The position numbers were made by a program, and so were the translations under genes. From JAYKJB01 sp035284745 [NCBI: Candidatus Sericytochromatia bacterium] (GTDB taxonomy: Bacteria; Cyanobacteriota; Sericytochromatia; S15B-MN24): a stretch of 64,000 nucleotides of DNA. How positions within the stretch are numbered: position 1 is the stretch's first letter; every line of letters begins with the position of its first letter. The stretch spans positions 62,001 through 126,000 of the forward strand of contig JAYKIL010000031.1 in assembly GCA_035284745.1 (NCBI GenBank). The letters are read 5' to 3'. Positions 53,575 to 63,702 of this stretch are shown piece by piece. The notes under the pieces were generated by a model. The model worked only from the letters and a program-made list of their open reading frames with translations, had not been told where the DNA came from and searched no databases.

Positions 53575-54435
53575 TTATCGCTCGTAGAGAAAGACCCCCT
53601 CGCCGCTCTTTCGTCCAAGCATCCCGGCGCGGACGTACTTTTTCAGCAGCGGACACGGACGATACTTGTCGTCGCCTATCTCTGTATACAAGACCTCCAT
53701 AATCGACAAGCACGTATCGAGTCCGATGAAGTCGGCCAGGGTCAGGGGCCCCATCGGGTGGTTCATGCCAAGTTTCATCACGGTGTCGATGTCCTGTGCG
53801 CTCGCCACGCCCTCTTGCAATGCGAAGAAAGCTTCGTTGATCATCGGCAAAAGAATGCGATTACTCACGAATCCCGCGGCGTCATTCACCGTCACGGGGG
53901 TTTTTCCCATCGATTCAGCTAATTGCATCACTGCGGAGTGGGTTGCGTCTGACGTTTTCAACCCCCGAATGACCTCTACCAACTGCATCAGGGGCACCGG
54001 ATTCATGAAATGCATGCCAATGAAACGTTCAGGCGCTTGAACGGCCGCTGCTAACTGGGTGATCGGGAGTGAACTGGTGTTACTGGCAAGGATGGTGTCC
54101 GGCCGACACAGTTCGGACAATTGCTTGAACAGGGCCACCTTGACATCCAAGTTTTCCACAATCGCTTCAATCACGAGGTCGCAATTCGCGAGTGCGGCAA
54201 TGTCACTGCTGTAGCTGAGTCGAGCGATTGCTGCATCCCGGGTCTCGGCAGTGATTTTTCCTTTGTCCACGAATTTACCCAGGCTGCTCGCAATCCCTTT
54301 GGCTGCCCGTTCCAACTGGGGCGTCGCGGCATCAAACACAGTGACGCGAAAACCCGCAGAGGCAAACACCTGTGCGATACCAGAGCCCATTTGGCCGGCG
54401 CCAACAATTCCCACTTGAGAGAACGACATAGTCAC
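53575..54435 (-). CDS. 3-hydroxybutyryl-CoA dehydrogenase
   Basis: A 286-residue dehydrogenase that oxidises or reduces 3-hydroxybutyryl-CoA. The GTG at 54435 has AGGAGG 6 bases upstream; ATG 54429 is an alternative. The motifs [36 protein letters not shown] and [15 protein letters not shown] are complete. It directly follows the thiolase by 10 bases and acts with it and the crotonase upstream in four-carbon acyl-CoA metabolism. Confidence 0.95.
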   Translation of the reverse strand: MTMSFSQVGIVGAGQMGSGIAQVFASAGFRVTVFDAATPQLERAAKGIASSLGKFVDKGKITAETRDAAIARLSYSSDIAALANCDLVIEAIVENLDVKVALFKQLSELCRPDTILASNTSSLPITQLAAAVQAPERFIGMHFMNPVPLMQLVEVIRGLKTSDATHSAVMQLAESMGKTPVTVNDAAGFVSNRILLPMINEAFFALQEGVASAQDIDTVMKLGMNHPMGPLTLADFIGLDTCLSIMEVLYTEIGDDKYRPCPLLKKYVRAGMLGRKSGEGVFLYER

Positions 54436-54445
54436 AACCTGCCTC

Positions 54446-55633
54446 CTAAATTTGCAAATTTTCGAGAATGATGGCGTCTCCTTGGGCTGCCCCCGAGCAA
54501 ATTGCCGCAGCACCATACCTTTTGCCGGTTGACACCAATTCGTGCGCCAGCGTCGTCACCAGCCGTGCTCCGGATGCGCCGATCGGATGGCCCATCGCCA
54601 CAGCCCCCCCGTTTACGTTCACCTTCTCTGCGTCGATCCCGAGTAACTGCATACTGGTCAGCGTGACGGCGGCGAAGGCCTCGTTGATTTCAATCACGTC
54701 CAATTCGGAGAGTTGTAAGCCCGTTTTAGCCAGTGCCTTTTGAATGGCTAAGGCGGGGACCGTGTGAAGATAAGGCGCTTCTTGCCCCACCATGGCATGT
54801 CCTACGATGGCGGCCAATGGTTTCAAACCCCGCCGTTTGGCTTCCTCTTCTGTCATCAAGACCAGCGCCGCCGCCCCGTCATTGACGCCGGGGGCATTGC
54901 CCGCAGTAATCGTCCCGTCCGGACTAAATGCCGGCTTCAGTTTTGCGAGTTTCTCAGCCGTTGTGTCCGGGCGAATTGATTCGTCGCGTGAAACCACAGT
55001 AGGTTCCCCTTTCCCGGCGGGGACGCTCACTGCGATTACCTCTGCACTGAACCGGCCACGCTCCCATGCGGCGTGTGCCCGTTGATGTGAGCGAGCGGCC
55101 CACTCGTCTTGCGCTGCTCGACTGATCTGGTATTCGGCAGCCACGGTCGAGCCATGCACGCCCATATGAACATTGTGGAATGCGCACCACAAGCCGTCAG
55201 AAATCATAGAGTCGAGCAGTTCACCGTGTCCCATCCTGTAACCCGAACGGGCTTTCTTTAGCAGGTAGGGCGCTTGTGTCATCGATTCCATTCCGCCCGC
55301 AACAAAAACGTGACCTTCGCCCGCCCGTGCGAAGGTATCTGCCATGGTGACAGCACGCAAACCGGACGCACAGACTTTGTTGATCGTCAGAGCCGAGGCT
55401 GTCACGGGAATACCGGCTTTGATTGCCGATTGACGCGCTGGAATCTGCCCCACACCCGCCTGAAGAACGGTCCCCATCAGCACGTTCTCCACGTCTCCGG
55501 CGTGAACGTGAGCGCGAGCAATTGCCGCTTCAATCGCGTACGCGCCGAGATCGATGGCCGAGAGTGTGGCGAAGCCCCCAGATAACTTGGTGAAAGGCGT
55601 GCGAACGGCACTCACGATGACTGTTCTACCCAT
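54446..55633 (-). CDS. Acetyl-CoA acetyltransferase (thiolase)
   Basis: A 395-residue thiolase that condenses or cleaves acetoacetyl-CoA. The ATG at 55633 ([14 protein letters not shown]) has GGAG 6 bases upstream, so the 56-codon extension is dropped. The catalytic Cys is in INKVCASGL, with the His loop [16 protein letters not shown] and the second Cys in [14 protein letters not shown]. It starts inside the end of the crotonase gene (8-base overlap) and forms an operon of three genes. Confidence 0.95.
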   Translation of the reverse strand: MGRTVIVSAVRTPFTKLSGGFATLSAIDLGAYAIEAAIARAHVHAGDVENVLMGTVLQAGVGQIPARQSAIKAGIPVTASALTINKVCASGLRAVTMADTFARAGEGHVFVAGGMESMTQAPYLLKKARSGYRMGHGELLDSMISDGLWCAFHNVHMGVHGSTVAAEYQISRAAQDEWAARSHQRAHAAWERGRFSAEVIAVSVPAGKGEPTVVSRDESIRPDTTAEKLAKLKPAFSPDGTITAGNAPGVNDGAAALVLMTEEEAKRRGLKPLAAIVGHAMVGQEAPYLHTVPALAIQKALAKTGLQLSELDVIEINEAFAAVTLTSMQLLGIDAEKVNVNGGAVAMGHPIGASGARLVTTLAHELVSTGKRYGAAAICSGAAQGDAIILENLQI

Positions 55634-56492
55634 AATTAGCTCCTGAACTAGATGAGGTACCGGGATGTTCACCATCTGATTCCGACAAGGTGTGTCTCGG
55701 CACGGAGGGGAATGCGGAGGCGCGGCGATCGCCCCCCGATTTATTTTGTAGCCAGGCCTTAATTCGCGCCTGGGTTGTTCCATCGGCAAAACAAGCGGCA
55801 AATGCCGTGCGTTCCGATTCGAAGTGATAACGGTGCGAGGAGGCCAGCGCGATTTTGAGCCTTCCGACCACGGGAGGATGTTGCTTTTTTATGGCTGCAA
55901 GCCAAGCGCTGAGCTCCTCGTTCGCGTCACGAGGACCCTCCGGAACCACTGCGTCCACCAATCCCCAAATTGTCGCCTCTTCCGCTCTGACGGGATAACC
56001 GGCCAACATCATTCGGCGCGCACGTGCCGGGCCGATCAGGCCGGGCAGCCGTTGGGTCCCCCCCCATCCAGGGAGCAGGCCCCATTCGCCCGCCTGATAA
56101 TGCATCACCGTGTGGCTCGCAGCCACGCGAAAATCACACGCCAGCGCCAGTTCAATACCGCCACCATAGGCGGGACCATTGATCCAGGCGATGGTGGGTA
56201 TGGCCATTTCAGCCAGAGTGACTGTGGTGTTCTGTCCCATCTCGCTGAACGCGTGGGCCGCGCGTTCGTCTGCGAGATCGGCCACCTCGCGAAGATCGGC
56301 GCCCGCTGAAAAGATTTTATTTCCCGACCCTGTCAAAACCAGGGCTTGAACGTTTCCCGTCTTCTCAATGCTGGTCAGGGTCGAACGGAGTTCGGTCATG
56401 AATGCCCGGGTCAATCGATGAAGACCGTCGTCGCTGTCCCATGTTAAGAACGCGACGTGATTTTCAATGACAATGTTGAGCCAGGTAGACAT
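55626..56492 (-). CDS. Enoyl-CoA hydratase/isomerase family protein
   Basis: A 288-residue crotonase-fold enzyme with the oxyanion loop FSAGADLREV and GGGIELALACD carrying the first Glu. At the second Glu position the sequence reads YQAGEWGLLPGWGG, which appears to shift or remove it, so it may not be a simple hydratase. The C-terminal 40 residues are Ser/Arg-rich and atypical. It heads the thiolase/dehydrogenase operon. Confidence 0.85.
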   Translation of the reverse strand: MSTWLNIVIENHVAFLTWDSDDGLHRLTRAFMTELRSTLTSIEKTGNVQALVLTGSGNKIFSAGADLREVADLADERAAHAFSEMGQNTTVTLAEMAIPTIAWINGPAYGGGIELALACDFRVAASHTVMHYQAGEWGLLPGWGGTQRLPGLIGPARARRMMLAGYPVRAEEATIWGLVDAVVPEGPRDANEELSAWLAAIKKQHPPVVGRLKIALASSHRYHFESERTAFAACFADGTTQARIKAWLQNKSGGDRRASAFPSVPRHTLSESDGEHPGTSSSSGANYG

Positions 56493-56496
56493 CGCG

Positions 56497-56955
56497 CTAC
56501 TGTTTCGCGGCAGGCGTCTCTGGGGCGATCGACTTCAGGCGGATGGCCTTGGCGTATACCGTCACGGTGGTCGTTGTCAAAACCCACGGGGCACCCCAGG
56601 TCTGCACCTCATACCGGGGTGCAATCAGGGCGTCAGCCCCCTTCGCACTTTTAATGGCTTGAAAATGAGCCATGCGATAGGCCGAATTGACAAACCAGTC
56701 AGAGATCGACCAGCCCCCATTCATAATTTCACCGGCGTACTGGGTCTGGTTATTGACCTCAAAGAACAAAAAGTAGGTTGCCTTTCCCGAACCCTTCACG
56801 TCGCCCAAGATTTCATACTGTTCCGGTGTCAGCGGCTGTATCTGCAAGCCCGACAGGTGGGATTGCTGCATCGTGTTGTAATGGAACGTGCAACCCGAAA
56901 GCGATACGGCGATGGGCAGCACGACTGCCAGAAAAATGTGTTTGAAACGAGACAT
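56497..56955 (-). CDS. Hypothetical lipoprotein
   Basis: A 152-residue lipoprotein: signal peptide with lipobox SLSGC at residues about 18-22. The mature part is predicted mixed beta/alpha and shows YEILGDVKGSGKATYFLFF and GADALIAPRYEVQTWG, a pattern typical of small DUF lipoproteins with a TRAM/YbjP-like fold. Function unknown. It is the first gene of the minus-strand group that leads into the crotonase. Confidence 0.78.
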   Translation of the reverse strand: MSRFKHIFLAVVLPIAVSLSGCTFHYNTMQQSHLSGLQIQPLTPEQYEILGDVKGSGKATYFLFFEVNNQTQYAGEIMNGGWSISDWFVNSAYRMAHFQAIKSAKGADALIAPRYEVQTWGAPWVLTTTTVTVYAKAIRLKSIAPETPAAKQ

Positions 56956-57179
56956 CTGGTTTCACCTCGTGCACGGATGGGCCGTCGCCCTTGACAGGCC
57001 GCAGTATCAAATGTGTCAAGCATTATGGCAGATCTTTTCAGGATTCGTCGCGTCTAAGCTATCACTGGGCTGCGATCGTCAATGCGAAAGGCATTTGTTA
57101 TGATGGAGAAGCCTCGCGGGTTAGCGTGTTTGACCGCACTGCTCGGTGGGCATCTTTTTCTCAGTCAGGTAGACGATGA

Positions 57180-57683
57180 ATGTTTGAGTTTCGAGCTTCT
57201 ACAGCCTTACTTACGGCTGCCGTGATCGCATACAGCCTTGCTGGAAGTGTTTCCCCCGTTGCCGCCGAGACCATCTTCAAACGGGATGGAACACAAGTGC
57301 GGGGTAAGATCGTCAAAGAGGACGAGAAAACATTGGTGGTCGACACCCCAGAGGGCAAGCGGAAGGTCAACAAAAAGGACATTGAATTGTTGCCGCCCGT
57401 GTCCCCTGAAATGGCGATGATGACGGGGCTTTTGCTTTCGGGCGGGGGCTACTTGTACCTGGGCACGTACGACAAGGCGCTGCTCTACTTGGGGTTGAGC
57501 GCCGTAGCGGGCGGCCTCACTGCCACTTCCATGAGCCTACTGCGCCCCATTTCGTCGACGACCCCGCAGTTGGCTGTCGGCTTTTTGGTGGGGTATTCGC
57601 TGCCTTGTCTGCTGGGTGCCTTTGATGCGATGGGGGCTGCGCGCACGCGCCAGGAGAGTCCCCGCTTCCGGATCGAATATTAG
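57180..57683 (+). CDS. Hypothetical exported or membrane protein
   Basis: A 167-residue protein with a signal segment (about residues 8-30, AE cleavage), a short beta-rich region (IFKRDGTQVRGKIVKEDEKT, VDTPEGKRKVNKKDIELL) resembling a small OB- or SH3-like sensor, and two or three membrane segments at about 80-150. Function unknown. It precedes the sugar kinase by about 50 bases. Confidence 0.7.
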   Translation: MFEFRASTALLTAAVIAYSLAGSVSPVAAETIFKRDGTQVRGKIVKEDEKTLVVDTPEGKRKVNKKDIELLPPVSPEMAMMTGLLLSGGGYLYLGTYDKALLYLGLSAVAGGLTATSMSLLRPISSTTPQLAVGFLVGYSLPCLLGAFDAMGAARTRQESPRFRIEY

Positions 57684-57731
57684 AAAAGGCACAGTGCGCG
57701 CTTCCAGAGCGGGCCTGTGTGGAGCTCAACC

Positions 57732-58682
57732 GTGCTTGCGACTGTCACCTTGAACCCGTCCCTGGACAAGACCATCTATGTGGAGGCCCTTGGGCTTGAT
57801 GATACCAATCGAGCCCTCGACTTTCGCCTCGACCCAGGGGGCAAAGGCCTCAATGTTTCGCGGGTTCTGTGGGAACTAGGGCAGAACTCGTTGCTCTTCG
57901 GTTTTTTGGGGGGCGATACGGGGCGGAAACTCGAAAAATTTTTGGTCGATGAAGGCTTGGTGTGCGATTTTAATTGGACGGTCGGTGAGACGCGCGAAAA
58001 CCTCATCCTGCAGCAACAAGGCGAAAATTTACAAACCAAGATTTCAATGCCGGGGCCAACCATCCGCGTTGATGAACTGCATCGGTTGAAACGCAAGATT
58101 GCCGGGCGCAGCAAGGATTACAGTTGGATCGTTTTCTCGGGTTCCATTCCGCCAGGCCTGGGAAAGGATGTCTATCGCGAATTGGCAGAGGAGGCGAGCC
58201 TGCGAAATGACCAGGTGGTTTTGGATGCTGATGGCGACGCCTTGCGACAAGGACTGTTGGCGCGACCCTTTATGATTAAACCCAATCTTCACGAACTTCA
58301 ACGGATGGTTGGGCGGCAATTGGCTTCCTCCTCTGCCATTCACGCGGCGCTGGATGAGGTTTTGTCCGGTGGCTTGGTGGAGCTGATTCTTCTCAGCAAC
58401 GGCCCGCACGAGGTCATTGCTGCGACGCGCAAGGAGCGTTGGCTGGCGCGGCCCCCTCGCGTGGAGGTTCGGAGCACGGTGGGGGCGGGAGATTCGATGG
58501 TTGCCGGTTTCTTGAATCAACACGTTCAGGGGGCCGAGTTACCCGACAGCCTGCGATGGGCGGTCGCGGCGGGCACTGCCTGCGTTGCCGCACAAGGGAC
58601 GGAATTGGCTCATTTTGCTGACGTGATGCGATTTGCTCCTGAGGTGCAAATTGAGCCCATCGCCGGAGCTGCGGGATCGTGA
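57732..58682 (+). CDS. PfkB-family sugar kinase, 1-phosphofructokinase-like
   Basis: A 316-residue kinase. The GTG at 57732 follows TGGAG. It starts with TVTLNPSLDKTIYVEAL, the signature of 1-phosphofructokinase/tagatose-6-phosphate kinases, and has the GGKGLNVSRVLWELG loop and the catalytic GAGDSM near the C-terminus. Sugar specificity is inferred. It overlaps hemW by 4 bases. Confidence 0.88.
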   Translation: MLATVTLNPSLDKTIYVEALGLDDTNRALDFRLDPGGKGLNVSRVLWELGQNSLLFGFLGGDTGRKLEKFLVDEGLVCDFNWTVGETRENLILQQQGENLQTKISMPGPTIRVDELHRLKRKIAGRSKDYSWIVFSGSIPPGLGKDVYRELAEEASLRNDQVVLDADGDALRQGLLARPFMIKPNLHELQRMVGRQLASSSAIHAALDEVLSGGLVELILLSNGPHEVIAATRKERWLARPPRVEVRSTVGAGDSMVAGFLNQHVQGAELPDSLRWAVAAGTACVAAQGTELAHFADVMRFAPEVQIEPIAGAAGS

Positions 58683-59881
58683 GCGCGTTTAAGTCTGTCG
58701 CTGTGGCGAAACGCGGCGGGGAGGTGCCCGACCACGACAGTCTATTTCCAACCACAGCGCTGTATGTGCACATCCCGTTTTGCGCACGTAAGTGTTTCTA
58801 TTGTGACTTTCCCTCGTTCGCGGGCCAAGACGACGCGATGGAGGCTTATGTAAAGGCCTTGCGCGAGGAAATTTCTGCGGCGCCTCGCTTGCGGGTTCGC
58901 ACGATTTTTTTTGGCGGCGGCACCCCCTCTTATTTGCCTGCGGCGCTGCTCGGCGAAATACTCGCGGACATTCTGGCGCACTTTGAGGTGCTGCCAGGAG
59001 CAGAAATCACGATGGAGGCGAATCCGGGGAACGAGCGATTGCGTGATGGCTCAGCACTGGATGAATGGCGACGCTATCGGGAGATGGGGTTTAACCGTGT
59101 ATCGCTGGGTGTCCAAAGTTTTGATGCGGATGTTTTGCAAGCCCTGGGGCGGATCCATCGCCCCGAGGATGCGTTGGACGCCGTTCGCGCGGCGCGCAGT
59201 GGGGGGTTTGAACGCTTGAGCATTGACCTGATGTACGGGTTGCCGGGACAGACCCTTGAGACATGGCGCGATACTCTGATGGTTGCATTGAGTCTACGCC
59301 TGCCTCATGTGTCCGCATACAGCCTCATTGTCGAGCCTCATACACCGTTTGAGATGGCCGAACGCCAAGGGCGTTTGCCATTGCCCGATGAGAATACGGA
59401 GCGTGAGATGGCGCGATTGGTGGAAGTGATGCTGTCGGAGGCCGGCTACGATCATTACGAGGTATCGAACTGGGCCCTGCCGGGCTGCGAGAGTCAACAC
59501 AATCAAGTCTATTGGCGCAATGAACCTTGGCTGGGTTTTGGCTCGGGGGCTCACTCCTATTGGGGGCGCAGGCGTTGGTCCAATCCCTCGACTATCACCA
59601 AGTACCTGTCTGATGGCCCCGCGGTGCCCCCATCCGTTGAGCAGGCGCTACATACTGAGCAGGAAGAGACCATGTTTATGGGGCTCCGTTTGCTTAAGGA
59701 AGGGATGAGCAATGAGCGCTTTGAGGCTCGTTTTGGCTGTGATTTACAGTCCCGTTATGGCACGGTGATTGACGACTTGGCGTCGCGCGGGCTGGTCACT
59801 TTTACTGATGGGCGTTTGTGTCTCACGCCGGAGGGTTTGCCACTGGCTAACGAGGTTTTCGGAGCGTTCTTGGACTGCTGA
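58679..59881 (+). CDS. hemW: HemW / coproporphyrinogen III oxidase-like radical SAM protein
   Basis: A 400-residue radical SAM protein with the 4Fe-4S site CARKCFYCDF (CxxxCxxC) after the signature YVHIPFC. The motifs FFGGGTPSYL, EANPG, VSLGVQSFD, and DLMYGLPGQT are those of HemW, a haem chaperone, rather than of the true oxidase HemN. The cysteine spacing fits HemW. The GTG start overlaps the kinase stop. Confidence 0.93.
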   Translation: MSAFKSVAVAKRGGEVPDHDSLFPTTALYVHIPFCARKCFYCDFPSFAGQDDAMEAYVKALREEISAAPRLRVRTIFFGGGTPSYLPAALLGEILADILAHFEVLPGAEITMEANPGNERLRDGSALDEWRRYREMGFNRVSLGVQSFDADVLQALGRIHRPEDALDAVRAARSGGFERLSIDLMYGLPGQTLETWRDTLMVALSLRLPHVSAYSLIVEPHTPFEMAERQGRLPLPDENTEREMARLVEVMLSEAGYDHYEVSNWALPGCESQHNQVYWRNEPWLGFGSGAHSYWGRRRWSNPSTITKYLSDGPAVPPSVEQALHTEQEETMFMGLRLLKEGMSNERFEARFGCDLQSRYGTVIDDLASRGLVTFTDGRLCLTPEGLPLANEVFGAFLDC

Positions 59882-59901
59882 ATTTTAACGCCACCGCGCA
59901 G

Positions 59902-61248
59902 CTAGTTGATAGAAATAGCTTGAATTCGCTCGAATTCTTCGCGATATTGACGAACCAGTTCGGGGGCATTTTTGAAAATCAACAGGTTTTCGTTGTTGTC
60001 GCTTTGGGCGCTTTGGGAAAAATTGTAGGAGCCCATAATCAGCGTATTGTCATCCACGATGATGACTTTGTGATGCATCAACGAGGGGTTCGTGTCGACC
60101 CTGACATCCAAACGATCGCCCCACACGTTTTCAACAGGATTCATTCGCTGGTATTCGCTGTAGCGAGATGCTGCTTGGCTTTTTTCAAAGACGCCTTCGA
60201 CCTTAATTCCTGCCGCCGCGCGATTCAGCATGGCATCAGCAATTTCGTCTTCTGTGAAACTGAAGGCCAAAAACTGGATGCGAGTGCGCGCGTTTTTAAT
60301 CTCTTCCAGGATGGCTGCTTTCGCCCCTCCCTGGGTGGAGGTGAAGGGCGAGAAGAAAGCCTCTACTTCCATCGAGCCCAATGGGGTACGGGTTGGGGGA
60401 GGGTGGTCATCGAGGAGGGAATCATTGTTGCTGCGATCCGGCCCAAAGTTTCGCCACACGTACATTTTTTCAAATTCATGGGTGAAGGCTTTGGCCAGGG
60501 CCTGCGACTCTAGGCGGATGGCATTGTTATTTTCTTCATAACTTCCGTGCTCGGTAATATTGTAAGAGCCTGTCCAGACAGTCTGACCGTTCGCGACCAA
60601 AAATTTGTTGTGCATCAGGCCCTGGCGATCATCAGGCAGAATTTCCACGCCTGCAGCCCTTAGTTTCTCGATCATCGGTCTCAAATTTCCATTGGAATCC
60701 GTGTAGTAATCGCGTTCGGTCACCAGTCGTATGCGCACACCCCGTTGGGCCGCCCGAATGATCGCTTGGGTGACGTTATCGACACCAATTGAAAAGAAAG
60801 CAGCATCCAGTGTTCCGCCCGAGGGGATCGTGTCAATAAGCCGCACCAGTTGTTTATCGGGATTGTCTGCAGAACTCAGGCATTTGGCTTTGTTGGTGAT
60901 TCGGACTTGCTCATTGCTTAACCCGTGCAGCGGGGACGCATAGGCCTTCGTGAAATAGACAGACGCCTGATCGCGCCCGGGTGTTTGGGGCGGGATTTCT
61001 GGTGTTGGTTGGGGGAGAGGTACCGGTGAGAAAAGTCTGGTGAGCCAATCCCAAGCACGACGAAAAAAATTGGTGAAAGGAGAGTTTTGCGGGTTCAGTC
61101 CCGGCCACGGAGGCAAGGATTGAGACGCACGGAAGGTCTTTTGTGTTGCGGGGGATTGAGCGCGGACGACCGTTCTACGTATGTTGGCATAGTCCCCCAC
61201 GCGGGCGAATCCGGCTTGATTCGAGCGGTTTTGAATCCCGTATGGCAT
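59902..61248 (-). CDS. Phospholipase D-like protein
   Basis: A 448-residue protein with two HKD-type motifs. The second, HHKVIIVDD followed by GSYNFS, is canonical (HxKx4D). The first, HNKFLVANG followed by GSYNIT, has Asn where Asp is expected. The N-terminus is about 75 residues of Asn/Arg/Pro-rich linker without a signal peptide. The start ATG 61248 follows a G-rich ribosome site. Single-domain PLD nucleases or cardiolipin synthases are alternatives. Confidence 0.85.
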   Translation of the reverse strand: MPYGIQNRSNQAGFARVGDYANIRRTVVRAQSPATQKTFRASQSLPPWPGLNPQNSPFTNFFRRAWDWLTRLFSPVPLPQPTPEIPPQTPGRDQASVYFTKAYASPLHGLSNEQVRITNKAKCLSSADNPDKQLVRLIDTIPSGGTLDAAFFSIGVDNVTQAIIRAAQRGVRIRLVTERDYYTDSNGNLRPMIEKLRAAGVEILPDDRQGLMHNKFLVANGQTVWTGSYNITEHGSYEENNNAIRLESQALAKAFTHEFEKMYVWRNFGPDRSNNDSLLDDHPPPTRTPLGSMEVEAFFSPFTSTQGGAKAAILEEIKNARTRIQFLAFSFTEDEIADAMLNRAAAGIKVEGVFEKSQAASRYSEYQRMNPVENVWGDRLDVRVDTNPSLMHHKVIIVDDNTLIMGSYNFSQSAQSDNNENLLIFKNAPELVRQYREEFERIQAISIN

Positions 61249-61452
61249 CTCTGACCCCCTGGTTTCGAAGTGTTTATCGTCCAAACGGATTCAAAACGGT
61301 TTAAGTTGACTTCAATTTTTTGTAGAAAAAATCTTAAGTTTCGGGTTTTTAAACGTTTGATGGGCATGTGAAAGGGCGGGCAAGGGTTGGAGCGGTAGGG
61401 TTTGCACCTTTAGGATGGGCGTCGTGTGCCATGCGCGAAGAGAGGCTTGCCC

Positions 61453-63702
61453 ATGTCGGAATTACCGTCGCCCTCTCACGGTAAAGATGCTGCTGCGGGA
61501 CCTGACTTGGATCTTGATCAGGTCTTGCGCGACGGGATGCCCGCCGTGCTCGAAACCTGTCGCCATACGCGGCAAGTGATATCTCAGGATGGCCTTTTTT
61601 TGGTTTCTGGTGATGACGGTGCCCTTTATCATCACTGCACCTGCGGAACCGGTCTCTACTTCCACGACACGCGGTACTTATCCGGTTGGCGATTGGCCTT
61701 GGCGGGTCAAAAGCCCACCCTGTTATCGTTTTCCGCTGAGCGAAATTTCATGTCACGCATTGAGTTCATGAATGCCCATCTCGCTCTCCCGAACGGCGTG
61801 GAGGTTCCTCAGGAGAGTATTCATCTTTCGGTGACGCGTTTGATTCGTAACTACGTCCACGAGCGGATTGAGGTGGTCAATTATTCGCCCACAACCTTGG
61901 ATATATCCCTGACCTGTGCCTTCACGGCTGATTTTGCCGACATGTTTGAGGTGAGAGGCGCGTTCAAGGGGCACAGGGGACAGTTTTTGCCTGTCGAAAC
62001 AGGGGGGCGCGCTGCCACGCTCTCTTACCAGGGCGCGGATGGGATATTGCGTCGAACACGTTTCGGCTTTTTTCCTGAACCTGTCTCTTTCAGGCGCTTG
62101 GAGGCGGCTGAGGAAACGGGTTTTGTGGTTGAGTTCTGCCTGCGTGTTCTCGGCGGTGGGGGGCGTTCCTCCATTGAGATCCACGTCATACCAGAACAAG
62201 GCGATGCTCGATGTGCGTTACCGGCGCGTACATTTGCTGACCTGGGTCAATGGCTTCATCAGGAACAGACCCGCAGGAATGCCGGAGCAACCCGTCTGCA
62301 CAGCGACAACGCGATATACAACTTGGTCTTGCAAAGGAGCGTGCTGGATCTTGAGACGCTGACTTCCATACAGCCCGAGACGGGCCCTTACATTTCTGCA
62401 GGCATCCCCTGGTTTGCATGTCCCTTTGGCCGGGATGCGATTCTGGCTGCTTATCAGAGCCTGATTTTGGGACCGGAACTGGCCAAGGGAACCTTGCGCT
62501 ATCTCGCCCGCTTTCAGGGGCGGGATCTTAATGATTTTCGGGACGAAGAACCGGGCAAGATTCTCCACGAGATTCGTTACGGCGAACTGACCAATTTGGG
62601 GTTGGTACCCCACGCCCCCTACTATGGCTCCATCGATTCAACTCCCCTGTTTTTGATATTGATTTCAGAAACCTACCGGTGGAGCGGCGATCTCGATTTT
62701 GTGCGGGAGATGTGGGAGGCCATTGAGCAAGCATTGATGTGGATCGATGCTTATGGGGATCAAGACGGCGACGGATTTTTGGAATATTCGACGCGATCAA
62801 CCCTCGGTTTGTATAACCAAAATTGGAAAGATTCACACAACAGCAATATCGGTCCAGACTTTCGTATTGCATCGCTACCCATCGCGGTCGTCGAGGTGCA
62901 AGGCTATGTTTACGACGCCAAACGCCGTATGGCGGAGTTGTGCTATGCGCTCGATCTGCGTGTGATGGGGGATCGTCTGGTACGCGAGGCCGAGGATCTA
63001 AAACAAGCCTTTAACCGCGCGTTTTGGAGTGAAATAGACGGCTTTTATGCCCTAGCCCTTGACGGTGAAAAGCAACCTGTTCGGACTTTGGCGTCGAATA
63101 TGGGCCACGCGTTGTGGAGTGGGATTATTGATTCGTCTCGAATTCCAGAAGTCGTCAGGCGTCTGCTGGCACCCGATATGTTTAGTGGTTGGGGCATACG
63201 TACGCTCAGTGCGGCGATGCCTCCATACAACCCACTCAGCTACCACAATGGCTCGGTTTGGCCTCACGATAATAGTTTGATTGCCTGTGGCCTCGCCAGT
63301 TTGGACTACAAAACGGAAGCCCTCGGGATTATGGAATCGATGTACGAGGCGACGTTGAAGTTTCCATATTTTCGTCTTCCGGAATTATTTTGTGGGTTTT
63401 CCCGTGAGGGAGAGCTTGATACGCCTGTTCCATATCCGGTGGCTTGTTCTCCGCAGGCGTGGGCAGCGGGTGCCAATCTTCTATTTTTGCAGTCCATTTT
63501 AGGGCTGAGTCCTGACGCATCTCGCCAGCAATTATTGATAAGGAAACCGGTCCTGCCCTGTTGGCTCGACAACGTCTATCTTCGTGGTTTACGCGTCGGG
63601 CAGGCTCACGCAGACCTGCAATTTGTCCAACTGCACGGGGTCACGACCGCACGTGTGCTTGAAAAAAGCGGGGGGCCCCTCAAGATTATGATTGAAGGGT
63701 GA
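61453..63702 (+). CDS. Glycogen debranching amylo-alpha-1,6-glucosidase
   Basis: A 749-residue enzyme of the bacterial amylo-alpha-1,6-glucosidase family. The N-terminal beta-sandwich domain (FLVSGDDGALYHHCTCGTGLYFHDTRYLSGW) is followed by an (alpha/alpha)6 barrel with the family motif PWFACPFGRDAIL, TYRWSGDLDFV and SVWPHDN. The start is the ATG 61453 with GAGAGG upstream. It would act on limit dextrins from the glycogen path. Confidence 0.92.
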   Translation: MSELPSPSHGKDAAAGPDLDLDQVLRDGMPAVLETCRHTRQVISQDGLFLVSGDDGALYHHCTCGTGLYFHDTRYLSGWRLALAGQKPTLLSFSAERNFMSRIEFMNAHLALPNGVEVPQESIHLSVTRLIRNYVHERIEVVNYSPTTLDISLTCAFTADFADMFEVRGAFKGHRGQFLPVETGGRAATLSYQGADGILRRTRFGFFPEPVSFRRLEAAEETGFVVEFCLRVLGGGGRSSIEIHVIPEQGDARCALPARTFADLGQWLHQEQTRRNAGATRLHSDNAIYNLVLQRSVLDLETLTSIQPETGPYISAGIPWFACPFGRDAILAAYQSLILGPELAKGTLRYLARFQGRDLNDFRDEEPGKILHEIRYGELTNLGLVPHAPYYGSIDSTPLFLILISETYRWSGDLDFVREMWEAIEQALMWIDAYGDQDGDGFLEYSTRSTLGLYNQNWKDSHNSNIGPDFRIASLPIAVVEVQGYVYDAKRRMAELCYALDLRVMGDRLVREAEDLKQAFNRAFWSEIDGFYALALDGEKQPVRTLASNMGHALWSGIIDSSRIPEVVRRLLAPDMFSGWGIRTLSAAMPPYNPLSYHNGSVWPHDNSLIACGLASLDYKTEALGIMESMYEATLKFPYFRLPELFCGFSREGELDTPVPYPVACSPQAWAAGANLLFLQSILGLSPDASRQQLLIRKPVLPCWLDNVYLRGLRVGQAHADLQFVQLHGVTTARVLEKSGGPLKIMIEG

